Source: Luscinia megarhynchos | Taxonomy: Eukaryota > Chordata > Aves > Passeriformes > Turdidae | Length of the DNA: 64,000 bases | Assembly (NCBI GenBank): GCA_034336665.1 | Contig: CM067569.1 | Span: 19,165,820 to 19,229,819, forward strand | Reading direction: 5' to 3' | In this document: in pieces, positions 48,367 to 59,372 of the stretch | How the letters are laid out: each line of letters begins with the position of its first letter | Numbering within the stretch: position 1 is the first letter of the stretch | Program-made: the position numbers and the translations under genes | The notes under the pieces: generated by a model | Told to the model about the DNA's origin: nothing | The model's database searches: none | What the model saw: only the letters and a program-made list of their open reading frames with translations

Positions 48367-48985
48367 AAATAATCTCTCAGAGGCTAAAAGCTAGGCGCTC
48401 ACAGAAGTAGACTTCACAGGATTGGCTTCTGCCGCCTCCAAACTAAACAGCGGAATCCCCGTCCCCCGCCATCCCACCTGGAGTCTGCCCGGACCCCGAG
48501 CTGAGAGCTACCAGCTCCCGGGTGGGCTGCGCCACCGTCCAGACCAATCCCCCGCCCGTCCCCGACGCGCTCCCCCCTCAGCCTGAGCCCACCGCCTCCC
48601 TTTTCAACTTGGAGGAAGTTCCTCCTCTGTCCCGCGTCCCCCTCTCCCTTGCCAGCCCCTCTCCGAGCACATTTTTATGGTAATAAGACAACAAATTAAT
48701 CTGCTGTTGCAACAAGACTTCCCTACAGGTAGCCAGCTTGAGGGAGGGGGGCAAGGGGAAGCAGATTCAAAGTCCAGGCGTTGTCCCCCCTCCCGCGGGA
48801 TCCCCGCGGGACCCCCCCAGCCCCTTTCCTCCCTGGCTGCACAGCCCTGGTAGACTGGAGCAGGTGAGCCCCTCTCCAATTTTATAAGCAGCAGCGCTGC
48901 ATTTGCTTTGATTGTTATTTATTTTCCCCTCCTTTTAGCCTGTCCCGGCTCAGTAGAGCGGCGTTTCACTCTCTATGGCTGGCTA
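48367..48985. other. GC-rich spacer with a small AT-rich patch
   Basis: The patch at 48672-48722 (TTATGGTAATAAGACAAC, AAATTAATCTGC) may be a constrained fragment. The rest is CCC/GGG-rich. No gene. Confidence 0.45.
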
Positions 48986-49048
48986 TTTTTTTTTTTTTTT
49001 TTTTTTTTTGGTGGTGGTGGTGGTGGTGCTCTGGTGTGTGTGTGTGTT
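48986..49048. repeat. Compound simple repeat: T24, (GGT)n, (GT)n
   Basis: 24 T's (48986-49009) pass directly into six GGT units (49010-49028) and, after CTCT, into (GT)n to about 49048. Confidence 0.95.
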
Positions 49049-49425
49049 GTTATCTAAACCGTTTAGTTTTGGGTGGTTGCGCCTAGATCTCGAAAGTCAG
49101 CGGGGGAAAGCAAGACACCCAAGCGGGGAGGAGAGAAGCGAAGAAAAGGCCGCGGCGGATCTACTGGCTTGCAGCCGTCCCGGGGAGACGGGCCATTAGG
49201 CAGAGGAGCCATGGCTCAGAGCTCAGGGAGAGCAGGTAAGGCGGGGGGCGCTGAATATTCAGCAGGGAGGGATGAGACCGTCACCCCCAACTCCCTCCTT
49301 TGGCAGGAGGCAGCCTGCTTCTGCTCTCCTCCACGCACACCCTCCTCGCCTCGCCAGGTCCCCCTCTGACACTTGCTATCTCACCTGATAAATACCCCTT
49401 TTCCTTACGGGTGTCCGCCTCAGCA
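49049..49425. other. Interval with an exon-like ATG and splice donor, unproven
   Basis: GCCATGGCTCAG (ATG at 49211) in a strong start context runs eight codons to a consensus CAG|GTAAG donor (49233-49240), just upstream of a CpG island. It could be a first exon of an unannotated transcript. Nothing else supports it. Confidence 0.25.
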
Positions 49426-49429
49426 CCCC

Positions 49430-49880
49430 TCGAAGGGCTGGGCTCCCACCGCGTTGCCGCGGGCGCTCCGCGGCGGGGCGCGCAGAGGCGGGCGAGAGCC
49501 GGGCCGAGCCCGCTCCGCTCCCTGCCGGCCCCTCAGCGGCCCCGGGCGCTTTGCCTCGCCGCTCTCCGGGCGCCCCGGGCGGCCGAGCCAGCCCCTCCAT
49601 CGGCCTTTGTCTGTTTGTCCCAATCCCGGGGTCCCTCCCGTCCGCAGAAAGTTCAGGGCTTTGCTTGAACTCTTCCTCCACCGACTCCCTCCCCACCTCG
49701 GGAAACTTTGCTCGCCGCGCTGGCTCTGGATCTGCGCTGTCCCCGCCTCGGGCCCCTCGGGCAGCCCAGCGCCTCGCCCGGGCTCTGCGGGGCCGGAGCG
49801 GGGCCGGGGCGGGCGGGGGCCGGGGCTGCCTCTGAGCCCCCAAACCTGCTCCGCCGACGGACGCGCCTCCGGATCGTCCC
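49430..49880. promoter_or_regulatory. CpG island
   Basis: About 450 bases with very frequent CG (CCGCGGGCGCTCCGCGGCGG-type texture). Frames in all phases are stop-poor and unrelated to known proteins. Confidence 0.65.
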
Positions 49881-50699
49881 CCGTCTCCCAGTCAGCAATT
49901 TTATGATTTGCAAACAAAGCTTCAAACAAACCCCGCCGGAGAGGTTTTCCTCGGCGCTGCCGCTCTCGGTAAAAGCACAACTACGCGTTTTGGCTCCCTC
50001 AAATTAAGTATATAAACAGAGCTTTTAATTTAGGGATTTTTTCGGTGGGGGGAAAGGACACAGAGGTTTAAAATACAAACCTCGCCGACTGCCAGCACGG
50101 AGCCGTGCTGTTGCCCCGGCTGCCAGTCGTTTGCTGCAGGGGAGGCTTGGAAAAGAAAGGCTGCGGCGGGCGCTGGGAACCGAGGCTAGGAACCGGAGCT
50201 AACAGCGCTGGTTTTCCTTTGTCATTTCTGATGGAGTCGCAGGGTGAAATATCCCCCACCTAGAGAGGGATTCAAGTGCACAGAGAGACACGTACGGGAG
50301 GCAAATAAAAATATTCGCCCTTCAGGAAACCACATCTCTTCTGTCGATAGTTTCCCACACATACAAATGTGTGTGCACCACCTCTGTAAATCTCAATATT
50401 AAACACGTTGTGTGCGAATATATATATATGCATATACACGTGCAAGCTTATGTTTTCATAATCGAACCAATTAAATCTATTATATATGCTGTGTACTATA
50501 GATAAATATGACAAAGATTCACCAAAACGTAAAGGAAAATTACAAAGGCAACGAAAAAGGCCTCATAAAAGGAAAGGCCACAGAGGCAGTATTTTTGCTA
50601 TTCTCCACCAAAAATCTTCTGAGTTAAAAATGAAAAAAAACCTTCAGAAAGTTTGCAAACCTCTCTGTTCCTTTTCCCTTCTGTGTTTTTAAAGGATCT
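49881..50699. other. Mixed to AT-rich interval
   Basis: Includes (TA)n at 50418-50436 next to CACGTGC, and A-rich stretches from 50500. No gene is recognised. Confidence 0.5.
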
Positions 50700-50890
50700 G
50701 CCGAAGTCCCTTTGCATCTGAGGTTTAAATAGGGAGATCAATAGAAAACAGTTGTAATGATCTAATTAATTATGGCAAAATTAAAAGCGAGTAGAAAATC
50801 AATCTCTGATGGTGTTGAAGATGGAATTAAATTGATAGTCCATCTGTTCACCTCCTAGACCGTATAAATATGCAACCCAAGGACGGAGCT
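50700..50890. promoter_or_regulatory. Candidate conserved regulatory element
   Basis: AT-rich block with GATCAATAG, AATGATCTAATTAATTATGG, AAAATCAATCTCTGATGG and GGAATTAAATTGATAG, ending in TATAAATATGCAA. Five ATCAAT/ATTGAT-type words occur in 130 bases, suggesting HOX/PBX or CUT-type binding. Inference only. Confidence 0.45.
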
Positions 50891-51569
50891 AATGGGATCG
50901 AGCTGCCTGGGAGACTCTCTCATTCTGTCTCTCTTCTTTTTACTTCATTCCTTCCCGAAGTTCAGCCCCGTAGCCCCCGTGTTCCCGCTCGCAGCCCTCT
51001 GTTCACCCAGCGTTCCCCCTCTCGCTGGAGACGCGCAAAACGCTGCTTGTGCCGAGCAACTCAAACCGGCAGCAGTAGCCCGCAAATCTGCGGGTACAAA
51101 GCCGTGTGGCTGGGAGGGAAAAAAGAAAGCTGAGGAGACAGCGTTCAGTGAGAGCGTGCTCCCTATCGTGCTGTTTTTAAATCAAACGGACACGATGATG
51201 ATGGCGATGACAACGGAATAGTTTGAGGATGTTCTCCTCCTTCTGAGCGTCTTTTTTACATTGGTCGTGGGTTCAGGAAAGTCAGCCCTTTCTGTAGCCG
51301 GATTTCTATAAAATACTGTGTGTGTTCTGTCAGGGAGAGGCGACACATTGAGTTAGTTTTGTTTGTCCGGTTTTCCCGACTGTGAAGCTCTAAGAGCAGA
51401 GACCCAACGGGAGGCCCTCGGTGCCGCCCTGTCCCGGCCGTGTCCCCCTTCCCCACACCTGCCCTGTCCCTGTCCCTGTCCCCGCCGGGCCAACTTTCCC
51501 CAAGTGGGCACTGGGCACTCCTGCGCCGGGCTGTGCTCGGGCTTCCACCCGCCTGACCGCCACGGCGAC
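50891..51569. other. GC-moderate interval, nothing recognised
   Basis: Short CpG-rich patches and a (CCCTGT)n-like tandem at about 51462-51482. No exon is supported. Confidence 0.5.
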
Positions 51570-51860
51570 ATTCTGCTGAACGATCAGCGCCACTTGAAAA
51601 TAAAGGAGAATCGGTGTAATTGCTAAATTAGAGGCATTACTGTATTTGCCCGTTAAAAAGTAATAAATACCCTCTTTCCCCCATTTCCGCGGTAATTTGT
51701 AGGTGCGGAGCATACGCTAACAGCAGGGAAAGCTAGGGCGAGCTGTCAGGCTGGAGGAGTTCCCCACCATCCCGGCCGCTTTTTAATCGTGAAAAATTAA
51801 AGCCAGGGGCTGCGGTTCCGTTGGAAAATAACCAATGAAACCGACGATACTATTGCCCGG
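51570..51860. promoter_or_regulatory. Candidate conserved regulatory element
   Basis: GTGTAATTGCTAAATTAGAG, AAAAGTAATAAATACC, a GCGGTAATTTG patch, then TTTTTAATCGTG and an inverted CCAAT-type AAATAACCAATG. CpGs are retained through the AT-rich part. Function is inferred. Confidence 0.4.
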
Positions 51861-52299
51861 GTTAGAGCTGCGTGGGGTGGGACGGTGGGGGAGGGTCGCT
51901 TAAATAAGTGAAGCCTAAATATAAGTCAGCTAAGACGGGGGATCCCGGGCCCAGATCTAACCGCGTGTGCACACCCCCACTATCGGGGCGAAAAAAATTG
52001 ACCGTATCTCACCAAGTTGTGTCAATTTAGTTCTGCCAAACCCCGAGAGCCGACGGAGGGAGTCCCGCCGGCTTCGCTGCCGCCCCCAGCGCCGCGCCGA
52101 GGCTGGAGCCGGTCCCGGAGCCCCGCGCAGGGCCGAGCGGGGGAGAAGGGGAGGGGGGAGGGCGGGTCGGGTCGGGCTCTGCCTGCGGGGACTTCCCTGC
52201 CAAAGTTTGCCTTCCCCTCACACTTCCCCATCCGGCCAAAAAGAGTGCCCCGGGGACGGAGGGGGGTGGGCGAGGGTGGGGGAGAGCAGCCCGCAGCAC
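51861..52299. other. GC-rich interval with a small CpG island
   Basis: CG-dense at about 52040-52140, then G-rich (GGGGAGGGGGGAGGG near 52150). No gene. Confidence 0.5.
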
Positions 52300-52560
52300 C
52301 AATCGGATTTATTAATTGATGTATTGAAAAGAAAGATTGATTGACATCTCCTAATGGAAATTACAGCCTCACTTTCCTACCGCACGCTGCCCTCCCGGCT
52401 ATCCCTTCATAAAGAAACCCTTGAGGCTAAAGGTAGATTTTCATTTAAAGTGCCCCAGTCCTCAATTTCACAGATTAGATACATTTTAAACACAGACGCA
52501 CATATTGCAAATTAGAAGCTAATTTAATTATAAATCAAAACTGGGCATAAATCTGCACTC
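52300..52560. promoter_or_regulatory. Candidate conserved regulatory element with PBX-type site
   Basis: ACCAATCGGATTTATTAATT, then GATGTATTG and TGATTGACA (52338-52346, a PBX/MEIS-type match), CTAATGGAAATTACAG, and further right AGCTAATTTAATTATAAATC. It begins abruptly after a G-rich island edge. Enhancer role is inferred. Confidence 0.45.
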
Positions 52561-54010
52561 ACCACAAAGGATCCATCTAGCAAAATGCTAGAAAAAACCA
52601 CCTCCCCTAACCCTGGAAAACTGCCTTGCAGAAATAACACTACATATGCATTGCCAAAGTTATGGATTGTGTACAGTTTAAAGACATCCACGGGAGATAT
52701 TTTTCCCCACGCTGGAGGAAGGGTAAAGCCCCGTGTGTCAGAAATCAGCCGTTCACATGGTGACAATTTCTGTTCCTCCTAGAGAAAGGAATTCTCCGAC
52801 AAATAAAAGTTTGCATTGATGTAGAAGGTTGTAATTCTGAACTTACAGGCTGGGAGGGAGTCAGAAGAGGCAGATTTTTGAAGTCCAGCAGATCAGGATC
52901 AACACACACGCGCACACACACGCACACACGCACCCACAGAGCCGGGGTTCTTATTGATTGGTGACGTTTGGTTTGCAAACCTCAGAAAGGAGAGGAAGGA
53001 GGAAAGTACCAGAGTCCGATGAGGAGAAGGAAAGGCGGGCACCCGGGAACAACGCTCCGCGCTCGGAAAACCTCCCTCCCTCCCTCTCTGCGTCCCTCCA
53101 TCCCGGATCCGCTCGTCCTCTCTCCTCTGCCGCGCCCGCACAGTTGCTCCCTGACTCCGCATCCCACCCGAGCTGCCCAGATGAGGCAGCCAGGGAAACT
53201 GGAGGGATTTGGTGTCTGCTCACAGTTCAGTCCTTCCCCACCCCCTCCACCTTTCAGCTCCTTTCTATAAGTTAGAATTCTCCATTTCCCCCACCCTTCC
53301 TTTAATCTCTGCCTCTCTTCCTCCACTACGCTGAGAGACATCCCCACTTCTTTCTGCCCCTCCGTTTCCACGCATTCTTCATCCCTCTGTGTCTTCTTCC
53401 TCAGAGGCAGCAAACTCCGAGGCCATTAACAGCTGATGTTAAAGAGGCATGAGTCTTCCTGCCACTTTTTTTAATTAAGCGCCTAACTTGAGCTTTGGCG
53501 GCTCCCAGCCAGGGGAAGGGAAGGAGCGAGCCGGTCTTTGCGAATGGCACAGGAGGAGAGAGAGCTAAATTTGCCCGTTTTCCCGGCTTTCCCACAAAGA
53601 GGGGAAGGGGGAAGAAAGTTTCCCCACCAACTTACGACCAGTTTCTTCTGAAGCCCTGCAGACTCGCACCTTTTCCCCCGCCGCCAATTCAAGCACTGCT
53701 CCGCAAGCAGGACCCCCCGCACCCTGCCGGGCAAGCCCCAGCCCTCACCTGCGGCTCTCGCACGGGGCGGAGGGGACGCGCCAGGTCCTTTGTTGGTGCG
53801 TTTCCAGCCTTTGTTTAGCGGTGGAAACGAGCCTGCCTTCCCCGACCCAGCTCCCTGCGCATCCCATCCGACCGGAGAGCCGGCCGTGGCGGAGGGGAGC
53901 GGGGGACAGAGGCAGGGCTCGGGAACCACTGCCAGAAACGCGACCGCAGCAACTTTCTCGGGGGAGGTGGATTTGTGTGTGTATAGAAATTGTTCGGGCT
54001 CAGCTTGGCT
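52561..54010. other. Mixed interval, no gene recognised
   Basis: Holds an alternating purine-pyrimidine CA/CG run (52902-52932), a purine-rich then pyrimidine-rich pair (52980-53110, 53225-53400), and a small AT patch (TTTTTTTAATTAAGCGCC at about 53467). Frames are composition-driven. Confidence 0.5.
52902..52932. repeat. (CA)n/(CG) alternating tract, Z-DNA type
   Basis: 31 bases of strict purine-pyrimidine alternation (ACACACACGCGCACAC and on). This composition is prone to left-handed Z-DNA. Confidence 0.85.
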
Positions 54011-54668
54011 GGGAAGGGAAGGAAGGGAAGGAAGGGAAGGGAAGGGAAGGAAGGGAAGGGAAGGAAGGGAAGGGAAGGGAAGGGAGGGAAGGGAAGGGAA
54101 GGGAAGGGAAGGGAAGGGAAGGGAAGGGAAGGGAAGGGAAGGGAAGGGAAGGGAAGGGAAGGGAAGGGAAGGGAAGGGAAGGGAAGGGAAGGGAAGGAAG
54201 GGAAGGGAAGGGAAGGGAAGGGAAGGGAAGGGAAGGGAAGGGAAGGGAAGGGAAGGAAGGGAAGGGAAGGGAAGGGAAGGGAAGGGGAAGGGAAGGAAGG
54301 GAAGGGAAGGAAGGAAGGGAAGGGAAGGGAAGGGAAGGGAAGGGAAGGGAAGGGAAGGAAGGGAAGGGAAGGGAAGGGAAGGGAAGGGAAGGGAAGGGAA
54401 GGGAAGGGAAGGGAAGGGAAGGGAAGGGAAGGGAAGGGAAGGGAAGGGAAGGGAAGGGAAGGGAAGGGAAGGGAAGGGAAGGGAAGGAAGGGAAGGGAAG
54501 GGAAGGGAAGGGAAGGGAAGGGAAGGGAAGGGAAGGGAAGGGAGGGAAGGGAGGAAGGAGGGAAGGGAGGAAGGGAGGAAGGAAGGAAGGAAGGAAGGAA
54601 GGAAGGAAGGAAGGAAGGAAGGAAGGAAGGAAGGAAGGAAGGAAGGAAGGAAGGAAGGAAGGAAGGAA
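54011..54668. repeat. (GGGAA)n tract ending in (GGAA)23, 658 bp
   Basis: A pure-purine + strand over 658 bases. From 54011 to about 54540 the unit is mostly GGGAA with occasional GGAA or GGGGAA slips. After a mixed zone (54541-54576) it becomes 23 perfect GGAA copies (54577-54668). It is the longest simple repeat of the window, about 7.1-7.8 kb upstream of PAX2. Each G3N2 step fits a G-quadruplex register, and the mirror-repeat purine strand fits triplex formation. GGAA is the ETS core. Stop-free frames on both strands here are artefacts. Confidence 0.98.
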
Positions 54669-54669
54669 A

Positions 54670-55169
54670 GTCTCGAGATATATCTGTCACTTTCTAGTGC
54701 ATGTGTGAAGAAGTCTGCTTCCAACTTCCCCCGCCGGCCCAGACCAGGGAGTGGAGCGAAGCAGTCGCCCCTCTACCCGGCGGGTCTTTTTGTGCGATCA
54801 TTTTTGGAGATGTGAATCCCAAGCAGTCATTACCACACTTTGGCCCCTCTGACTGCTGGAATTACCCTTTCCGGGGACTTTAATGGGCAAGCCATAGGGT
54901 TTTTCGCTGATCCGCAGCAGTTTTCGCTGCCTCCCCGTTTTTATGGGTGTATTATAGTTAGGGGTTATATAAATGTTTTTGCGTGTGATAACTGTAAATC
55001 CTAACATTTGCAAATCGCCCTGAGGCAAACTAACCTTGGACGGGCAGATAGAGGGAGGGAGGATCTCCCACCACTGCTGATTAAAAGGAGACTTTAATAA
55101 GCGTCTAATTCACTCATCGGGAGTTTTATGGAGAAATTAGAGGACAAAAAAAAAGACATCTCCAGCGTG
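54670..55169. other. Spacer with an AT-rich patch
   Basis: The patch at 54940-55005 (TATTATAGTTAGGGGTTATA, GTGTGATAACTGTAAATCC) could be regulatory. No gene is recognised. Confidence 0.45.
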
Positions 55170-55740
55170 GGGGGGAGGAGGCAGTAGAGGGGGGCTCCCA
55201 CGCCTCTACCCCAGCGGCAGCCCAGGGCAAAGGCAAGAGACAGCTGGGCCTTGCCAGTGGCACAGTCTCCTATCACGAACGAAGCAGGGCTCACATCTGG
55301 GACAGTTCGTTTTTGGGTCAGAGGGGCAGCACGAACCCCCCCTGCCCTCACGCCGCTCCGCCGCTCCGGGGCAAAGAAATGAGCAGGCAGACGACCGGAG
55401 GGGCTCTGGGACTGCGGGACAGACAAAAGCAGAGGTCGGCGGCAGGAGTTTTGCGGCGAGCGAGTGAAGCTGGCCCATGGAGGCCGCCTCGACGGGAAGC
55501 AGGTCTGGGGAACCCACTTGCAGCGGGGGCTCCTGCAGCCCTCGCTGGGTGCATGTTCGGGGGCAGGGATGGAGCGAGGCCCCAGCTCGGTGCTGGGAGC
55601 CGTGTGCCCCTCCCTGCCTGCCTCCTTAGGGTGGGAAGGGGCAGGCTGGCGGCCTGTGCTGGGGCCGCCCTGTCCCCATATGCCTGTGGCCCGGGAAGCT
55701 TGGAGACTCTCCCCAGCTCCGGCCGTCCCGGTGCGCTAAG
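55170..55740. promoter_or_regulatory. CpG-rich interval
   Basis: Moderately dense CG over about 550 bases, highest at 55330-55500. No recognised coding content. Confidence 0.5.
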
Positions 55741-55795
55741 AGACGGCTTTGTTGCAGAAGTGTCTCTTCACATTGTTGGTTCTCCCCCCGCTCCA

Positions 55796-55863
55796 CTCTT
55801 TCTTTTTTTTTTTTCTTTTTCTTTTTTTTTTTTCCTTTCCTTTTTATTTCTTTTTTTTTTTCC
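55796..55863. repeat. T-rich (T7-11/C) simple stretch
   Basis: Runs of T interrupted by single C or CC over 68 bases. Confidence 0.9.
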
Positions 55864-58162
55864 CCCTCAATGAGGCTGCAAAAGGTCTTCGGCTTGTCTC
55901 GTTTTTGTGGCAAACGCTCTCTTGTAAAGAGGAGAGGTTAAAGTGTCGGTGACTGAATAAAGAGCAGCACACGTGGGCTATTACCATTCAGGGCAAACAA
56001 ATGCAGAGAAGGGAAAAGCCAGCAGCAGGCAGGGGGAGGGGGGAGCGCAGCCCCCCGGTACACACACGCACCCGCCCCGCTGGCAGGGCCCGGCCGCCGG
56101 CCTCCTCGCGGCCCCGGCGTCCCCCAGACATGCAACCCACCCATGGCTCACAAAAGAGCTAGAGAAAGAGAGAGGGGGAGACATGAGGGGGTCTTAGATG
56201 GGAAAAAAAGAAAGTAGCTTTAGGGGGAATGTGCTGTGGAGTGTGAAATTGCAGCCCGTGGTGCTCCATATTGTACCAGAAGCTCTCCAAAAACTCATCC
56301 TCCAACGTGACCAGAGGTGCTTAGAGGGGGAGAGAGAGGGAGAGGGGAAGAGGGGCTCCGAGACACAGGGGGAGGGGAAGCATGGGGGTCTTTTATTCTT
56401 TTCGCGCCCTCTTTCTTATTAATTGTTCGTTTAAAACCTAACTTTATGTTTATTTGTTAAACTTGGCCACCAAGAGCAATCTCGGGTCTTCTGGGCAGAG
56501 CGGCTGGGGGGACGGGGAGGAGCAGCTGGACGCTGGCTGCCTCCCCCTGCCCTGCTCGGCCCTGCCCGGCCCTGCACGCCCCTCGGAAATCTGCCACAGC
56601 TTCGGTCCTGTTTCCACATCCCCACCCTACTGCTCGGCACCTCCGCCCTGCCCCATCACCCGCTCCCCTCCCGTATGATCAGACCACAGCACCCCTACAG
56701 CGAAGATGTGGATACCCCTCATGGGTGCTCGTGGGCGAGAGGCAGAAATCATCCTGTCCTCAGACAAAGGACCCCAAAAGTGGTCCAGGAATGTTTTATC
56801 AAAGCGTCCTCTTCCTTGAAGTTCCCTCTGACACTCGTACACATGCCGACTCCTTCCCTTAAATGCTCACATCTTTGGGGATGAGGGGGGGAGGTATCAT
56901 TTTTTCCCTCTATCTTTTCACAGACGGGGATTTCACTATCCACTTTGTCATAGTGAAAGTTAAATTAGTTGATGCAGAAACTGTGTTAGAAAAATATACC
57001 TAGAAGGTCAGTGTAGGTTTATTCTGTGCATTCATAAATATGGTGCTGAGAATAATAAGAGTAGATCTACACCACCTCCAAACTACCAACATTTAGGCTG
57101 TAAGCGTTTGTGCACTTCACACGAGGAAGAAGGCAGGGTGTGGAGCAGGAACTTAGTGGCATCTCCATGGTGTACAAATCCCAAACTTACACCTACAGCA
57201 CACCGTCCTATAGCGCATCCTATGGCCATAGGTTGCATTTAGCTGTTTTCCAGTGTAATTTGCTACAGACAACAAGGAAAAAACCAGGGAATTGATGTGG
57301 GTGCAAGTCCTGGCTCTGGAGCCACCTGCAGTCGCAGACACCAGTGTTTGGTCCAGGCCTGAGGGGCTGGAGGGCTCCCCCGCCGCCCGAGCCCCATTGC
57401 TCCTGGGCACAGCGCCCTTCCGAGCGGGCAGAGCAGCAGGGGGAGCGGATTCCGACAGCAGCGTCTGTCCAACTGGCTCCCAGGGACAAGGCGAGTTCGG
57501 GAAGCCAAGGCAGCACGGGAGAACTCAAAGGACTCGGAAGGGAAGCTGACAGGGCCCTCGAGGTTATGTGTATTGGAACCAAGGGTGGGAAACAGGATCA
57601 ATGGAGAAGATTTCGTCTTGATCAGCTGGAGAAAGCCAGCTAATGAAGCAGATCGAAAGATTGCTATCATTGCAACTCCCCCAAAAAGTTTATTTTTCTT
57701 GAAATTTCCGCAGAGAGGCGGCTGCCTCTTTTGAAGTGTTAATGTTTCTAGCTTGGGGGAAGGCGAGGAGGGGGAAGGCTGGGTTAGAGAAGAAGGGGGA
57801 GATCCTCAGATTCGCTTTGAGAAAAAGAAATAAAAGCAGGAGAAAAGAAAAGGAAAGCAAAGCAAAGCAAAGATTAATCTGAAGTGGGAGAGGGAAACAA
57901 GCACACAGGGCTCGTGAAGTGGAATAGATGCAAAGCTATGGGAGTGGAAATAGGCCCATGGTCCTGGTCTCGCCCGGCCCCTCTGGGCACACAGCTGTGC
58001 CCGGGGCGAGCGGACAGGCCGGTATTTTTAATTTGGGTTGGCAGAAATTGTTCCGTGGATTTAAATGTTGACAAAGCTATACTTCCAGGAAGTCTGACGT
58101 GGGAAGGGGCACAGGTGATATTGTGGTATGTGTGGTGGGGGAAGGGGACAGCAAGCAGAGAG
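55864..58162. other. PAX2-proximal upstream interval, no gene recognised
   Basis: Mixed sequence with GA-rich patches (56155-56215, 56320-56390), a small CpG-rich patch (56050-56125) and AT-rich patches (56935-57060; 57640-57750 with GATTGCTATCATTGCAAC and GTGTTAATGTTTC; 58020-58080 with TTTTTAATTTGGG and GATTTAAATGTTGAC). In mouse, Pax2 midbrain-hindbrain and nephric enhancers are reported about 3-4 kb upstream, so these patches are positional candidates. I cannot confirm homology. Confidence 0.45.
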
Positions 58163-58391
58163 CCTTCCCTTCCCTTCCCTTCCCTTCCCTTCCCTTCCCT
58201 TCCCTTCCCTTCCCCTTCCCTTCCCTTCCCTTCCCTTCCCTTCCCTTCCCTTCCCTTCCCTTCCCTTCCCTTCCCTTCCCTTCCCTTCCCTTCCCTTCCC
58301 TTCCCTTCCCTTCCCTTCCCTTCCCTTCCCTTCCCTTCCCTTCCCTTCCCTTCCCTTCCCTTCCCTTCCCTTCCCTTCCCTTCCCTTCCCT
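58163..58391. repeat. (CCCTT)n tract, 229 bp
   Basis: About 45 near-perfect copies of CCTTC/CCCTT with one slip (TTCCCCTTCCC near 58210). It is the inverted complement of the (GGGAA)n tract 3.5 kb to the left. The - strand carries the G-rich AAGGG sequence. Confidence 0.98.
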
Positions 58392-58699
58392 CTCCTTAAA
58401 AAACTGTCTTGTTCTACCAGGCTCAGGGCTCCCCGGTTTATTCGGGTTACCTCCTTGCCGTGCTATTCAGACTTCGTGTCGCAGAGTGCCCATTTTGTGT
58501 ATTTCTCGAGCCTGCTATCCCTGTCGTTCTTCTCAGTGATATGGGAAAACAGTGAGGAAACTAAGGCAGAACACATTACCGGGAAGAGGTTTTGGGATTC
58601 GCCGGCTGCCCCTGCCCACCACTAAGCTGCTGTCTCCACACCGTACAATCGCCAGTTACGAAGGCTCAGAGCATCTCTGAGAGAGGGTCCACGAGCTCA
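58392..58699. other. Spacer, nothing recognised
   Basis: Ordinary sequence between the repeat tract and the next island. Confidence 0.55.
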
Positions 58700-59045
58700 C
58701 CAAGTGTTAGTGCAGGCGCAAGGAGTTCCCTTCCACCCGGCACTGCCCGGGGCTCCCTCCCGCACCTCCCGCTCTGCTTTCGGGCTCGGCTCTGAGCCCG
58801 GGCAGGGCCCCAAGAGCGCGGGGCAGCCGGGGCTGCCTGGGGCAGGAGGGAGGAAGGCCGGGGGTGACTGCTGGAAGACAAGAAGCGACCGAGATCGGTC
58901 GGTGACAGAGAGGTGTAACAGGGCCGCTTCCAGCCACGGGCAGCTCGGGAGGGGTTCCCGGCAGCGGCGATAAGCGGGCTCCGGGCCCCGCCGCGAACGG
59001 GAGGCTCTGCTGCCGGGGGGACTCGACAGTCACCGTTGTCCCACC
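58700..59045. promoter_or_regulatory. CpG island, left shoulder of the GTGCC array
   Basis: CG-rich sequence leading directly into the pentamer array. No gene is recognised. Confidence 0.55.
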
Positions 59046-59372
59046 GTGCCGTGCCGTGCTGTGCCGTGCTGTGCCGGGCCGTGCCGTGCCGAGCCGTTCC
59101 GTGCCGTGCTGTGCCGGGCCGTGCCGGGCCGTGCCGTGCCGTGCCGTGCCGTGCCGTGCCGTGCCGTGCCGAGCCGTGCCGTGCCGTGCCGTGCCGTGCC
59201 GTGCCGTGCCGTGCCGTGCCGTGCCGTGCCGGGCCGTGCCGTGCCGTGCCGTGCCGTGCCGGGCCGTGCCGTGCCGTGCCGTGCCGTGCCGTGCCGTGCC
59301 GTGCCGGGCCGTGCCGTGCCGTGCCGTGCCGGGCCGGGCCGGGCCGGGTCGGGCCGGGCCGGGCCGGGCCGG
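59046..59372. repeat. (GTGCC)n pentanucleotide array grading into (GGGCC)n
   Basis: About 65 units kept in strict 5-base register. GTGCC dominates. The left end is mixed with GTGCT, GAGCC and GTTCC variants, the middle holds sporadic GGGCC, and the last nine or so units (59331-59374) are GGGCC with one GGGTC. Almost every unit junction is a CpG. The array lies 2.4-2.7 kb upstream of the PAX2 ATG. Long Cys-Arg-Ala-Val or Ala-Arg-His-Gly frames through it are artefacts. Confidence 0.98.

Noticed and set aside
53483..54815. Very long open frames (up to 413 codons) on both strands
   Set aside because: They run through the (GGGAA)n/(GGAA)n tract, whose 5-base unit gives no stop codon in any frame. 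The encoded protein is a pure repeat artefact.
57884..58625. Open frames of 146-171 codons rich in Leu-Pro-Phe-Pro-Ser
   Set aside because: Artefact of the (CCCTT)n tract; same reasoning as for the GGGAA tract.
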